A stretch of DNA of 64,000 nt from Acidimicrobiia bacterium (lineage in GTDB: Bacteria > Actinomycetota > Acidimicrobiia > Spongiisociales > ZC4RG35): contig JANQRA010000002.1 of assembly GCA_028284765.1 (NCBI GenBank), forward strand, positions 305,832 through 369,831, in the 5' to 3' direction. The position numbers and the translations under genes are program-made. This document shows, piece after piece, positions 54,262 through 62,493 of this stretch (positions within the stretch are counted from its first letter, which is position 1; each line of letters begins with the position of its first letter). The notes under the pieces were generated by a model that saw only the letters and a list, made by a program, of their open reading frames with translations, was not told where the DNA came from and searched no databases.

Positions 54262-55518
54262 CTAGGCGTTGACCTTCACCGGCAAATGCTTGATGCCGGA
54301 TATGAAGTTCGAGCGGAGTCGATCGGGCTCACCCACCTCAAACGCCTGAACGCGGTTCAAGAACTCCTCGAAGAAGACCCGCACTTCGAGCCTGGCGAGT
54401 GATGCCCCAAGACAGACATGGCGGCCCGTGCCAAAGGTCACGTGTGGATTGGGTTTGCGGGTCAGGTCGAACACGAACGGCTCATCGAACACGTCATCGT
54501 CGTAGTTGGCCGAGGTGTACCACATGACAACCTTGTCGCCGGCGGCCATCGGAACACCGCGAATCTCAGTGTCTTCGACCACCGTCCTCCGAAAATGCAT
54601 AGTGACCCCCGAGGCCCTCAGGATCTCTTCAGTGGCGTCTTCGGAGCCGCCGGTGAGATCGGCACGCCATGCCTCGAGCTGGTCAGGGTGATCGTGGAGG
54701 TATGTGAGACCGTGGCTGATGGTGTGCCGGGTCGTTTCGTTGCCGGCGACCATCATCAGTGTGAAGAAGTTCTTGAACTCCAGATCGGTCAGTGGTTCAC
54801 CGTCAGGCTCGGCGGTCAGCAACGTCGTGACGATGTCGTCCTGAGGATTCCGTCGCCGCTCCAATGCGATCTCCTCGGCATACCGAAACACGTCGAGTGC
54901 TGCAGGCGCCCGGAACGGCAGCAGTCGGTATTCCTCGGTGTCGACTTTGTCGATGATGACCGGTGTGTACTCGGGGTCGGCGTTGGAGATCATCTGATCA
55001 CCCCACGCCACCATCTGGTCGGCGTCCGACTCCGGAATCCCCAACAAGCGGCACAGCATCCGGATGGGAAGGTCGCGAGCGATCTCGGTGACGAAGTCGA
55101 ACTCGCCTTCTACCAGGACCTGATCGAGGACTACTCGAGTCAGCTGTCGAAAGGCGTTCTCATAGGTCGCCACCACCTTGGGAGTGAACCCTGGCTGGAC
55201 CAGACGTCGCAACCTCGTGTGCTCGGGCGGATCCAACTCCATCAACGTCCTGCGAGCGACGAGTTCGTCCTCTTCCATCTCTTCGATTCGGATACCGCGA
55301 GAAGCAGTGAACCGGTTGTAATCCCGGCTCACCTCGATGACATCTGCGTGTTTTGTGATCGCCCAGAATCCGCCCTCCGGATCATCCACCCAAGAGACCG
55401 GTGCCTCCTGACGAAGACGCATGAAGGCGGCGTGCGGGAATCCCGACAAGTAGGTGTCGTGAGACGTGATGTCTGCGTAGGGGTCGCCGAGGCTCTCGTG
55501 CAATACGTTCTTGGTCAT
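54262..55518 (-). CDS. Cytochrome P450
   Basis: Class I soluble P450 of 418 residues. I-helix motif is [11 protein letters not shown], the ExxR is EEILR, and the haem-ligand loop is [34 protein letters not shown]-like lead segments and [18 protein letters not shown] are typical of the CYP124/CYP125/CYP142 neighbourhood, enzymes acting on sterol side chains or methyl-branched lipids. It needs a ferredoxin and reductase, neither of which is visible nearby. ATG 55518 lies 3 bp from a MarR-type palindrome, tying it to the same regulon as the dioxygenase. Confidence 0.9.
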   Translation of the reverse strand: MTKNVLHESLGDPYADITSHDTYLSGFPHAAFMRLRQEAPVSWVDDPEGGFWAITKHADVIEVSRDYNRFTASRGIRIEEMEEDELVARRTLMELDPPEHTRLRRLVQPGFTPKVVATYENAFRQLTRVVLDQVLVEGEFDFVTEIARDLPIRMLCRLLGIPESDADQMVAWGDQMISNADPEYTPVIIDKVDTEEYRLLPFRAPAALDVFRYAEEIALERRRNPQDDIVTTLLTAEPDGEPLTDLEFKNFFTLMMVAGNETTRHTISHGLTYLHDHPDQLEAWRADLTGGSEDATEEILRASGVTMHFRRTVVEDTEIRGVPMAAGDKVVMWYTSANYDDDVFDEPFVFDLTRKPNPHVTFGTGRHVCLGASLARLEVRVFFEEFLNRVQAFEVGEPDRLRSNFISGIKHLPVKVNA

Positions 55519-55521
55519 TTC

Positions 55522-55535
55522 GTTAGGTACCGAAC
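55522..55535. promoter_or_regulatory. MarR-type operator upstream of the P450 gene
   Basis: GTTAGGTACCGAAC matches the 47457-47472 palindrome at 13 of 14 positions. It starts 3 bp upstream of the P450 ATG, overlapping where its ribosome site would be, and about 50 bp before the likely start of the divergent membrane-anchored protein gene. So it could control either or both. Confidence 0.7.
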
Positions 55536-55585
55536 TTAATCAAGCTGAACGGAACCGGCCTCGCCAGCAGTACGTTTGTCCGAAG

Positions 55586-57286
55586 ATGGTCATGCCCGAA
55601 GGTGCTGAACGGCAGCCCGAGCCGAAGAAGAAGCCGAACCGGACAGTCATCGTCGCCCTTGTTGCAGTCCTCGCAGTAGGTGGCTTGTTGGCATTCAGCG
55701 CCCTCACCCAACCCGAACCCGAGGCGGTCGAGGACACGAGCACAACCAGCACCATCCAGGGAGAGATCGAACGGCCCATCGACTTGGACAACTTCGATGT
55801 CGGCCAGATCGCAACCGGGGATCAGCTCGATTGGTCCCGAACCGGCACGGTGGGAGGCAACGACTATGGCCTGCTCTTGGCCCACGGCTCTGAGGTCCTC
55901 CTTTTCACCCAGGAAGAGTTCTTCACACCCTTTGGCCACAACGCGGCTGAGACCCGAATCCACAGATTGGGAGGCGCCGGTTGGGAGGAGCTGGGCACCC
56001 TGCCCGAAGGCACCGATATCACGACCATCACTTCCACCGAAATCGGATTGATGGCAGTAGCTGCTGGCGAGCCAGGGCAGCCATCGACTCTGCTCAAGTC
56101 TGATGACGGAACGACCTGGCAGGGTGAACCGCTGCCGCAGGTGACCGAATCGAAGTTCGCAGTGACCAACGCAACGGCTTTGAGTGCCAATTCGGCTGCG
56201 ACAGTGTTAGCGCTTACGGCCCGGGTGGACGTTCGACCAGCTGCCAACGATCGTCTCGTGGAGGAGTTCGGGTCTGACCTCGACCTCAGTCGATATCCAG
56301 TCGGCACAGTCCCCATTGGCGGGGAACTGATGGTGAGGCTCTTCGGACCTTTCAATATTCCCCTGTGGGAGTTCCCCGCGGCGGAAATCGGTTTGGAAGA
56401 GGCCGATTCGATTCTCCTCAACAATCCACCACCGGTGCAGGTGACCAGTCGAGCATTCGGAGAAGACTGGTCCTCAGTTGAGATCGACGCATTCTTCATG
56501 AACTCGATCGTCGCCACCGACGACGGAAGCATCCTCATGTTCGGTTGGCCACGTACCGGCGGAGACTCGTACTGGCTCAGCTACGACGGTTTTGCCTGGG
56601 AGAACATCTCCAGCGGCGGGACGACGCCCATGTCAGCAGTGTCGACGCCGTCAGGTCTGGTAGGCCTTCCCCAGTCCAGCGGCCAATTGGTCACGAGTGA
56701 GCGCGGGTTCGAGTGGACGAGGGTGTTTGACGGCGAGTTTCCGGTCCGTTTCGGCTGGTGGACACGAATCTTGGTTGGTGGCGACAGTGGAGCAGCTGCA
56801 GTCTTTGAAGGCCAAGAAAACAATTCCGGTCCCATCGGTGGCCCCGAGCCAGTCACGATCACCGAAGGGGACTCCACCCTGACCCTGGACTTCTCCAGCG
56901 GCCAGGCAATCGTCCGCTCACCAACAGATGAGCTGTCCTTCGTGCTCTTCAGCGATCAGGTCGGCAGCTTTGTGGAAGCCGACCTAGCAAACGGGACCGT
57001 GAGCTTCGTTCAGCCTGACACCGAGGATGTGCTGATGACCATCCCGATTGACAAGCTCCAGGATGCCCAGGAGACGGTCAGATTCAGAGGCGGAACCTCC
57101 ACTGACAGTTTCAAAGCGCTCGTATACAGCACAGACAATCTGAGCTGGGCAATCGTCGACATCGAATCGGTCATCGGGCCTGGGGTAGCAATCGACAGCA
57201 TCGCAATCACCGACAGTCAGATTGTGCTCGCAGCACGCCAGCCCGACCACGACCAACTCGATATCTGGACAGCACCACTTCCCTAG
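55586..57286 (+). CDS. Membrane-anchored extracytoplasmic protein of unknown function
   Basis: I do not recognise a named family. From ATG 55586 the protein is about 566 residues: a basic Pro-rich lead (PEPKKKPNRT), one transmembrane helix (VIVALVAVLAVGGLLAFSAL), then a large outside part. The exported part has repeating WD/beta-propeller-like segments with Trp and DDG patterns (LLKSDDGTTWQ, FGEDWSSVEI, SERGFEWTRV), resembling sialidase-type Asp-box repeats. ATG 55592 is also possible. It begins 50 bp past the MarR-type palindrome shared with the P450 gene and ends 15 bp before the FAH-family gene. Confidence 0.65.
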   Translation: MVMPEGAERQPEPKKKPNRTVIVALVAVLAVGGLLAFSALTQPEPEAVEDTSTTSTIQGEIERPIDLDNFDVGQIATGDQLDWSRTGTVGGNDYGLLLAHGSEVLLFTQEEFFTPFGHNAAETRIHRLGGAGWEELGTLPEGTDITTITSTEIGLMAVAAGEPGQPSTLLKSDDGTTWQGEPLPQVTESKFAVTNATALSANSAATVLALTARVDVRPAANDRLVEEFGSDLDLSRYPVGTVPIGGELMVRLFGPFNIPLWEFPAAEIGLEEADSILLNNPPPVQVTSRAFGEDWSSVEIDAFFMNSIVATDDGSILMFGWPRTGGDSYWLSYDGFAWENISSGGTTPMSAVSTPSGLVGLPQSSGQLVTSERGFEWTRVFDGEFPVRFGWWTRILVGGDSGAAAVFEGQENNSGPIGGPEPVTITEGDSTLTLDFSSGQAIVRSPTDELSFVLFSDQVGSFVEADLANGTVSFVQPDTEDVLMTIPIDKLQDAQETVRFRGGTSTDSFKALVYSTDNLSWAIVDIESVIGPGVAIDSIAITDSQIVLAARQPDHDQLDIWTAPLP

Positions 57287-57301
57287 CTACCGTCCCGGTC
57301 G

Positions 57302-58183
57302 ATGACCGAATACCGCAGAATCATGCTTCGCGACCGGCCGACCCTGGTGCACGTGGAAGGCGCCGACCTGGTGACTCAGGAAGGCGAGCGAATCCCAATC
57401 GACGAGGCCGAGCATCTTCCACCTGTCGAACCCACGAAGATCATCGCTACGCATCTCACCTATCGCAGCCGGGTCGACGAGTTCATGACCAAGCTGCCGC
57501 CGGCTCCCACCTATTTCCACAAACCGACGACTTCTCTCAATGCTCATGGCGGTGACGTCGTCCGTCCTGAACGGTGCAGGTTCCTCAACTTCGAAGGGGA
57601 GATTGCAATCGTGATCGGAAAGGAGACCTACAACGTCTCCCAGGAAGATGCCCAAGAGCACATCGCGGGCTACACGATCGCCAACGACTACGGGCTGCAT
57701 GACTTTCGGGACACCGACGCCGGATCAATGCTGAGAGTCAAGGGCTCAGACACACTTTGCCCCTTGGGTCCGGGCTTGGTCACCGACTGGGACTTCCGGG
57801 ACAAGACGATCAGGACGTTGGTCAATGGCGACGTCAAACAAGAAGCCAGCACATCAGAGATGGAATGGGACATGCACTACCTCGTGGCAGACCTCGCCAG
57901 GACAATCACATTGCTGCCCGGTGACGTGATCCTCAGCGGAACGCCGGCTGGGTCCAGGCCCGTGGAACCAGGTGATGTGGTGACGGTGGAAGTTGAAGGT
58001 CTGGGCGAGCTGACAAATCAGATCGTTCAGGGCGACGTTGCGGTCAGACCCGAGGTAGGCGCTCAGCCGAGCGACTCCGAGGAGGTGCTCTCAACTGCGC
58101 TTGGAGGCGATTGGGAATTCCGCGGTGTCCGAGCACCGAAGGGCCCTGGGGCCAAGCACTACGAGTCTGACGTGGAAGAATGA
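57302..58183 (+). CDS. Fumarylacetoacetate hydrolase family enzyme (HpaG-like)
   Basis: Divalent-metal enzyme of 293 residues. The FAH core is visible in RFLNFEGEIAIVIGK (metal Glu pair), YTIANDYGLHDFRDTDAGSMLRVKGSDTLCPLGP and GDVILSGTPAGSRPVEPGDVV. HpaG isomerases and decarboxylases of the homoprotocatechuate route belong here, as do acylpyruvases, so a role after ring cleavage by the 46565-47440 dioxygenase is plausible. It is 7 bp upstream of the PuuD-like gene. Confidence 0.85.
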   Translation: MTEYRRIMLRDRPTLVHVEGADLVTQEGERIPIDEAEHLPPVEPTKIIATHLTYRSRVDEFMTKLPPAPTYFHKPTTSLNAHGGDVVRPERCRFLNFEGEIAIVIGKETYNVSQEDAQEHIAGYTIANDYGLHDFRDTDAGSMLRVKGSDTLCPLGPGLVTDWDFRDKTIRTLVNGDVKQEASTSEMEWDMHYLVADLARTITLLPGDVILSGTPAGSRPVEPGDVVTVEVEGLGELTNQIVQGDVAVRPEVGAQPSDSEEVLSTALGGDWEFRGVRAPKGPGAKHYESDVEE

Positions 58184-58190
58184 GAACCTC

Positions 58191-58898
58191 ATGAACCCAA
58201 TCGTCGGAGTGACAACCTGGCGCCGTGAACTCAATACGTTCTACGGCCCCGAAGACCTCACGACTCTGTCGACGTTCTATACGGACGCCGCCATCGATGC
58301 CGGCATGGTTCCGATGCTGTTCACGCCAGCGTTGGATCCATCTGAAGCAGCAAGAGTCGTTTCATTGGTGGACGGTGTGATCTTGTCAGGAGGTGATGAC
58401 GTCGATCCGGCGTCGTATGGAGCTGAGCCAACTCACTCCAAGCACTTCTACAAAGACGTAGACGACTTCGAACTCGCCGTCGTTGAAGCTGCCCGGAATC
58501 AGAACAAACCCCTGCTCGCCATCTGCAGGGGTCTTCAGCTGTTGAATGTCGCGCTCGGCGGCACCCTGTCACAGGAGGTGACTGAGGCTGGTGGGACGCA
58601 TGAGCTGATCAGCACCGACCACATCGAAATGAACGCTCGGCGACACGTGGTGCACTTCGAGGAGGATTCGATAGTCGGTTCCATCTACGGCTCGTCTGAA
58701 GCCAAAGTCAACACCTTGCATCACCAGGGGGTGGACCGCCTAGCTGACGGGCTGATCGTCGAAGGCAGGACCGACGACGGTCTAGTCGAGGCGGCTAGAT
58801 GCGAAGGAAGCTGGTGGGCGGTCGGGGTCCAGTGGCATCCAGAGCGGATGGATGGTGACCACCGCAAGCTCTTCGAGGCGTTTCGGGACCAGCTCTAG
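58191..58898 (+). CDS. Gamma-glutamyl-gamma-aminobutyrate hydrolase-like (PuuD family, class I amidotransferase fold)
   Basis: Peptidase C26 family enzyme of 235 residues. Key parts are VDGVILSGGDDVDPASYG, the nucleophile Cys in LLAICRGLQLLNVALGG, NTLHHQGVDRLA and the catalytic His in GVQWHPERM. It hydrolyses gamma-glutamyl amides, releasing glutamate. ATG 58191 is chosen since the family's PIVGVT start follows at once. With the glutamine-synthetase-like ligase it could complete a tag-and-release cycle for amines. Its stop overlaps the arsR stop by 4 bp on the other strand. Confidence 0.87.
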   Translation: MNPIVGVTTWRRELNTFYGPEDLTTLSTFYTDAAIDAGMVPMLFTPALDPSEAARVVSLVDGVILSGGDDVDPASYGAEPTHSKHFYKDVDDFELAVVEAARNQNKPLLAICRGLQLLNVALGGTLSQEVTEAGGTHELISTDHIEMNARRHVVHFEEDSIVGSIYGSSEAKVNTLHHQGVDRLADGLIVEGRTDDGLVEAARCEGSWWAVGVQWHPERMDGDHRKLFEAFRDQL

Positions 58899-59221
58899 GC
58901 GGTGACCTTCGGACGCAGCGCGTCCGACAGTTCGGCAAGGCGATCTTCCACTACCCGATAGTGCACCCAGCGACCCTCACGTCTCCCTGACACGAGACCA
59001 GCCTCGCGCAACACCTTGAGGTGATGAGAGATCGTTGGCTGAGAGAGCGCGAGTGGATCCTCGAGGTCGCAGCCACAGCAGGAACCATCTGGGCTGGCCA
59101 TCAGGATTGAGAGGATTCGTAGTCGCACTGGATCGGCCAGGGCCGCAATCACCGGAGCCATCTCGGCAGCGGCTGCCTCGTCGATTGCCCCTTCGTGTAG
59201 CGCTGTGCAACAGGTTTCCAT
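58895..59221 (-). CDS. arsR: ArsR-family metalloregulator
   Basis: Winged-helix repressor of 108 residues. IAALADPVRLRILSILMASPDG and LALSQPTISHHLKVLREAGLVSGRREGRWVHYRV form the DNA-binding region. Cys are at 4, 5, 48, 49 and 51; CCGCDLEDP before the recognition helix matches the As(III)-sensing type (VCVCDL in close relatives). It is divergent from the 17-residue Cys-rich peptide gene across 71 bp holding an inverted repeat and its own promoter. No arsenite pump or reductase gene is visible beside it. Confidence 0.88.
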   Translation of the reverse strand: METCCTALHEGAIDEAAAAEMAPVIAALADPVRLRILSILMASPDGSCCGCDLEDPLALSQPTISHHLKVLREAGLVSGRREGRWVHYRVVEDRLAELSDALRPKVTA

Positions 59222-59257
59222 GGGTAGTTGACTTTAGACGACCTATCGACGATGATC

Positions 59258-59286
59258 AATATATCGAAGCTCATCGATATATCCAA
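59258..59286 (-). promoter_or_regulatory. arsR promoter with overlapping ArsR operator
   Basis: On the minus strand TTGGAT (-35, 59281-59286) and TATATT (-10, 59258-59263) are separated by exactly 17 bp. The spacer carries ATATCGA and its inverse copy TCGATAT (59261-59267 and 59274-59280 on the plus strand) around a 6-base centre. Repressor bound here would cover the arsR promoter and stand just before the peptide ribosome site. Confidence 0.7.
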
Positions 59287-59292
59287 GGAGGG

Positions 59293-59346
59293 ATGATGAA
59301 ACTTCGAACCGACGGCGGTTGTTGCGGCGGAGGCTGCAGCTGCTAG
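59293..59346 (+). CDS. 17-residue Cys-rich peptide under ArsR control
   Basis: MMKLRTDGGCCGGGCSC is encoded from ATG 59293 (or ATG 59296). A near-perfect ribosome site AAGGAGG (59285-59291) lies just before it, and the ArsR operator is immediately upstream. A long hairpin (59356-59389) lies shortly after the stop. Four Cys in the last eight residues (CC, C, C) with Gly between them suggest a metal or arsenite chelating tail. I know no named family for it. It is too short for most gene callers, but the signals before and after make it likely to be a real gene. It could also be a leader or a metal-storage peptide. Confidence 0.65.
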   Translation: MMKLRTDGGCCGGGCSC

Positions 59347-59355
59347 CTGAATAGG

Positions 59356-59389
59356 ACTGAGGCGCTGCTCAACCGAGTAGCGCCTCAGT
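59356..59389. terminator. Strong bidirectional hairpin after the Cys-rich peptide gene
   Basis: ACTGAGGCGCT (59356-59366) pairs perfectly with AGCGCCTCAGT (59379-59389); CTC and GAG in the 12-base loop can pair too. It overlaps the last codons of the convergent nuclease gene. There is no T-run, but the stem is long and GC-rich. Confidence 0.55.
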
Positions 59390-60139
59390 TGCTTGTCCCT
59401 CCTCACAACTATCGAGGATGGGGCAGTACTGACACCAAGGCCCTCCCCGCTTCGGCAGCTCCTCCGAGGTCGCCCAGGAGTGCCGCATGTCTCGAGCCAA
59501 CTCACTGACGTCCTCGGCGATCTGTTGCACATCGCCAGATGACGGCACCGTCGAGTAGCGCTCACCTGTCTTGACCGAGACAGCCTCAACCAAGCTGGGC
59601 AGCTCCTCTCGATCCAGTGCCCAAAGAAACGCATAGAAGTCGAGCTGCTCCTCGGCGTCGCCAAGCCCACCGGTCTTCCAATCCACCAGCCGATGACCCT
59701 CGCCGTCCTTGTAGATCGCGTCGACCACACCAACCAGTTTCAGACCGGCAGTCGTCTCGTGGTCGATGGTTACCTCCGAGCCGTCGAAGCCCTCACCGGG
59801 GAGCTTCGAGAATCGCTGATAGAGCTGCCTGACTTCCTCGATGACACCGGCCAGTTCAGACGGCTTGAGGAGTGAACCGACCTTGTGGTTCAGATTGGAG
59901 TTGCCGATCTCTTCGCGACACGCCTGGACGAAATCGTCGTCTGCGATAGGGCCCTTGCTGAGATGTCTGGCGAAAATCCGGTGGGCAAGAGAGCCCATGA
60001 AAGCTGGCCTCGAGTCAGGTGAGTAGTGACCCTGTAGACGTGCATTTGCACTCTCCGGGCACCTTTTCCAAGCCACATACGTTGTTGCCGAGACACGAAC
60101 CTGATCGCCCGGCGGAACATGCGGAATCGAAACTTCCAT
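59369..60139 (-). CDS. RecB-family PD-(D/E)XK nuclease with Fe-S cluster motif
   Basis: Nuclease of about 256 residues, similar in build to Cas4 or the AddB C-terminal domain. One Cys near the N-terminus (AWKRCPESAN) and three at the C-terminus in WCQYCPILDSC (C-x2-C-x5-C) are the four ligands of a 4Fe-4S cluster. GSLAHRIFARHL and the core VDAIYKDGEGHRLVDWKTG (Asp...Asp-x-Lys) give the active site, with a QLDFYAF motif after it. ATG 60139 is chosen; TTG 60169 is an alternative. It stands alone, without cas1/cas2 or recB-like helicase genes nearby. Confidence 0.85.
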   Translation of the reverse strand: MEVSIPHVPPGDQVRVSATTYVAWKRCPESANARLQGHYSPDSRPAFMGSLAHRIFARHLSKGPIADDDFVQACREEIGNSNLNHKVGSLLKPSELAGVIEEVRQLYQRFSKLPGEGFDGSEVTIDHETTAGLKLVGVVDAIYKDGEGHRLVDWKTGGLGDAEEQLDFYAFLWALDREELPSLVEAVSVKTGERYSTVPSSGDVQQIAEDVSELARDMRHSWATSEELPKRGGPWCQYCPILDSCEEGQATEALLG

Positions 60140-60246
60140 CACAATCGAGCGTATACCGAAAAAGATCAATCAAGGATTCATGAAAAGGTCGACCCGTCAT
60201 TACCATTCGTCCCTCACGGACCGGGTCAATTGGGGTGGCCCTCCCT

Positions 60247-62175
60247 ATGAAATCGCAGCCTTCCTTTCGAATCCATCCCATGCTCGCCGCTGTCATTGCC
60301 GTCGGCGTCGTCTTCGCCGTGCTCTTCACTCTCTACGGAACAACCCGCTGGGTGTCGAGTGGCGAGGTCATGGGTCGTGTCCAGATCGCGGAGCAAGAAC
60401 TCGGTGGCAAGACTCAAGACGAGGCCCTCAACACCGTGTCCGCAATCGAAATCGGACGGCTCGGGCGCCTCGCGAGTTTCGAGGTCGACGGCCAGACCGT
60501 TCAGCTCGAGCCGGGAGCGACCGGCCTCCAGATCGACGAGGACGCCATCGTTGCGGAGGCAATGTCCATCGGGCGTGAAGGAAACTTCGCCAATCAGTTC
60601 TTGTTTTGGCTGACCAACATCTTCACTGACCACGAGATCAAACTCGATGGGACAATCGACCCGGAGGCGGTTGACGAGATCTTCACCGCGTGGGAGTCCG
60701 AAGTCATCGCCAAGCCCATCGTCTCCGGTGGTGTCGAGCTGAACGACGATGGTGAGCCCACTGCCGTCTACCCCCAGACCGGTGTGGGAATCGACAGAGT
60801 CGCTTCTGAGCCAATCGTCCTCGAAACCCTCCTCGCAACCGAAGCTGAGACGATGGCTATTCCAACATCAGTGGTCAACCCGGCCCTGACCAACGCCGAC
60901 GTGGACGCAGCGGTTGCCGAGGCACGGCAGCTCCTCGACGCTCCGATCACGATGATCGCCTCCGGCCAATCAGCAGTCCTCACAGTCGAGATGCTCACCG
61001 AGGCCTTCGTGTCAGAGACAATCACGAACTCACCCGCAACCATCATCAACTCGTTCGATCCAGAAGTGATTGACGGCTATCTCCGTCCTGTGCGCAGCCA
61101 GTTCGAGGCCGAGCCCGTGGACGCCGAGTTTGTCATCGAAGGCAACAACGTTCGTGTCGAGCCCGGAGCCAAAGGAACGCGGATCGACGAAACCGAGACC
61201 GCCGAACGTCTGTATCGAGCCGGGCTGACCGATGCACGAACCGGCACGCTGCCCATCGTCGAGGCTGCGGACCCGGACATCACAACCGAGTACCTAGAGA
61301 GTCTCAACGTGAGACATCTGGTCTCAGAGTTCACCACCTACCACGACTGCTGTGAGCCGCGGGTCACCAACATCCAGCTGATGGCAGACGCCATCGATGG
61401 CGTCCTGGTCGTTCCAGGTGAGACCTTCAGCATCAACGGCCACGTCGGGGAGAGAACCGAAGCCAAGGGCTACCTGCCAGCGGGTTCGATTGTCGCCGGT
61501 GAGATCACTGACACCATCGGAGGTGGGGTCAGCCAGTTCGCGACGACTTTCTACAACGCGGTGTTCTGGGGTGGCTATCAGGACATCACCCACCAGCCGC
61601 ACTCGTATTACTTCTCACGCTATCCAGAAGGTGTTGAGGCCACCCTCTTCTGGCGGTCGATTGATCTCGCATTCCGGAACAACCGGGAACACGCGATCCT
61701 CATCGACACCCGCTACACCGACAATTCGATCACTGTTCGATTCTTCGGGTTCAACCACGGTCGGACCCTCTCCGGAGAGCAGCGAGGCGGCTCGACCTCC
61801 ATCCAGGTTGTATCTGAAGGAGGCCCCGAGGCCCTGCATGTGAAGGGCGAGACCTCAGACCGGCACAGCCCAACTTCCCCTGGTGAGCCCAGGTACAAGG
61901 CCAATCCCGAGCTGGACGTCGATGAGCAGATTCAGACGCAGTCAGCGCGCGATGGTTGGTCGGTGACGATCAATCGCCGCATCCTCAAAGGTGGGACCGA
62001 ACCACTGGAGGAGCAGGAGTGGGTGGTTCGGTATCGGGCGCAGTTCGAGGTGTTCGAGGTTCACCCGTGCATGGTGCCGGGAACGTCCACTTCCTGCCCC
62101 ACGACGACCACCACAACTATTCCCCCAACAACCACGACGGTCCCCCCGACGAGCTCGACTACCGACGGCGGCTAG
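60247..62175 (+). CDS. VanW family exported protein
   Basis: A 642-residue protein with one N-terminal membrane helix (LAAVIAVGVVFAVLFTLYG) and a large outside part. About residues 45-340 hold repeated peptidoglycan-binding-like domains (GTIDPEAVDEIF; RVEPGAKGTRIDETETAE). The VanW domain follows: FTTYHDCCEPRVTNIQLMADAIDG, FSINGHVGERTEAKGYLPAGSIVAGEITDTIGGGVSQFATTFYNAVFWGG (one block). The end is a Thr/Pro tail (TTTTTTIPPTTTTVPP). VanW proteins occur beside some vancomycin-resistance genes but their function is unknown; no vanA/B-type genes are here. GTG 60235 is an alternative start. Confidence 0.87.
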   Translation: MKSQPSFRIHPMLAAVIAVGVVFAVLFTLYGTTRWVSSGEVMGRVQIAEQELGGKTQDEALNTVSAIEIGRLGRLASFEVDGQTVQLEPGATGLQIDEDAIVAEAMSIGREGNFANQFLFWLTNIFTDHEIKLDGTIDPEAVDEIFTAWESEVIAKPIVSGGVELNDDGEPTAVYPQTGVGIDRVASEPIVLETLLATEAETMAIPTSVVNPALTNADVDAAVAEARQLLDAPITMIASGQSAVLTVEMLTEAFVSETITNSPATIINSFDPEVIDGYLRPVRSQFEAEPVDAEFVIEGNNVRVEPGAKGTRIDETETAERLYRAGLTDARTGTLPIVEAADPDITTEYLESLNVRHLVSEFTTYHDCCEPRVTNIQLMADAIDGVLVVPGETFSINGHVGERTEAKGYLPAGSIVAGEITDTIGGGVSQFATTFYNAVFWGGYQDITHQPHSYYFSRYPEGVEATLFWRSIDLAFRNNREHAILIDTRYTDNSITVRFFGFNHGRTLSGEQRGGSTSIQVVSEGGPEALHVKGETSDRHSPTSPGEPRYKANPELDVDEQIQTQSARDGWSVTINRRILKGGTEPLEEQEWVVRYRAQFEVFEVHPCMVPGTSTSCPTTTTTTIPPTTTTVPPTSSTTDGG

Positions 62176-62180
62176 AGGGC

Positions 62181-62477
62181 CTACTCCTCTTCGTCGTAGT
62201 AACGCAAGAAGGTGTGAGTCACCTCGGTGACCGCACCCGCAGAGCCCTCATCCCATCCGCCCGGCCGACGGACGGTCACGGTGTTCTGGAGGACATGAAC
62301 GTGGTCGATCCCCAGATCGAGCGCGAATAGACGATCGGCGAGATCTCCGGGAACACCCGAGGACTCGCCACCAGGCGTCATGGTATGACCGTCCTGTCCC
62401 GTGAAGCTTCGATCGGTGTCGACGACCAGCACATCGCCAAGAGCGACGGTGTCTTTGATTTCTACGTTCTGACCCAT
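62181..62477 (-). CDS. Small protein of unknown function
   Basis: About 98 residues from ATG 62477, which lies 17 bp after the pyk stop, so it is probably co-transcribed. It is acidic, has no membrane helix or signal peptide, and contains FTGQDGHTM and DLADRLFALDLGIDHVHVL. I could not place it in a family. The frame is open to 62531 but that part overlaps pyk. Codon use looks like that of its neighbours. Confidence 0.55.
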   Translation of the reverse strand: MGQNVEIKDTVALGDVLVVDTDRSFTGQDGHTMTPGGESSGVPGDLADRLFALDLGIDHVHVLQNTVTVRRPGGWDEGSAGAVTEVTHTFLRYYDEEE

Positions 62478-62493
62478 ATCTGTGAGAGCGTAA

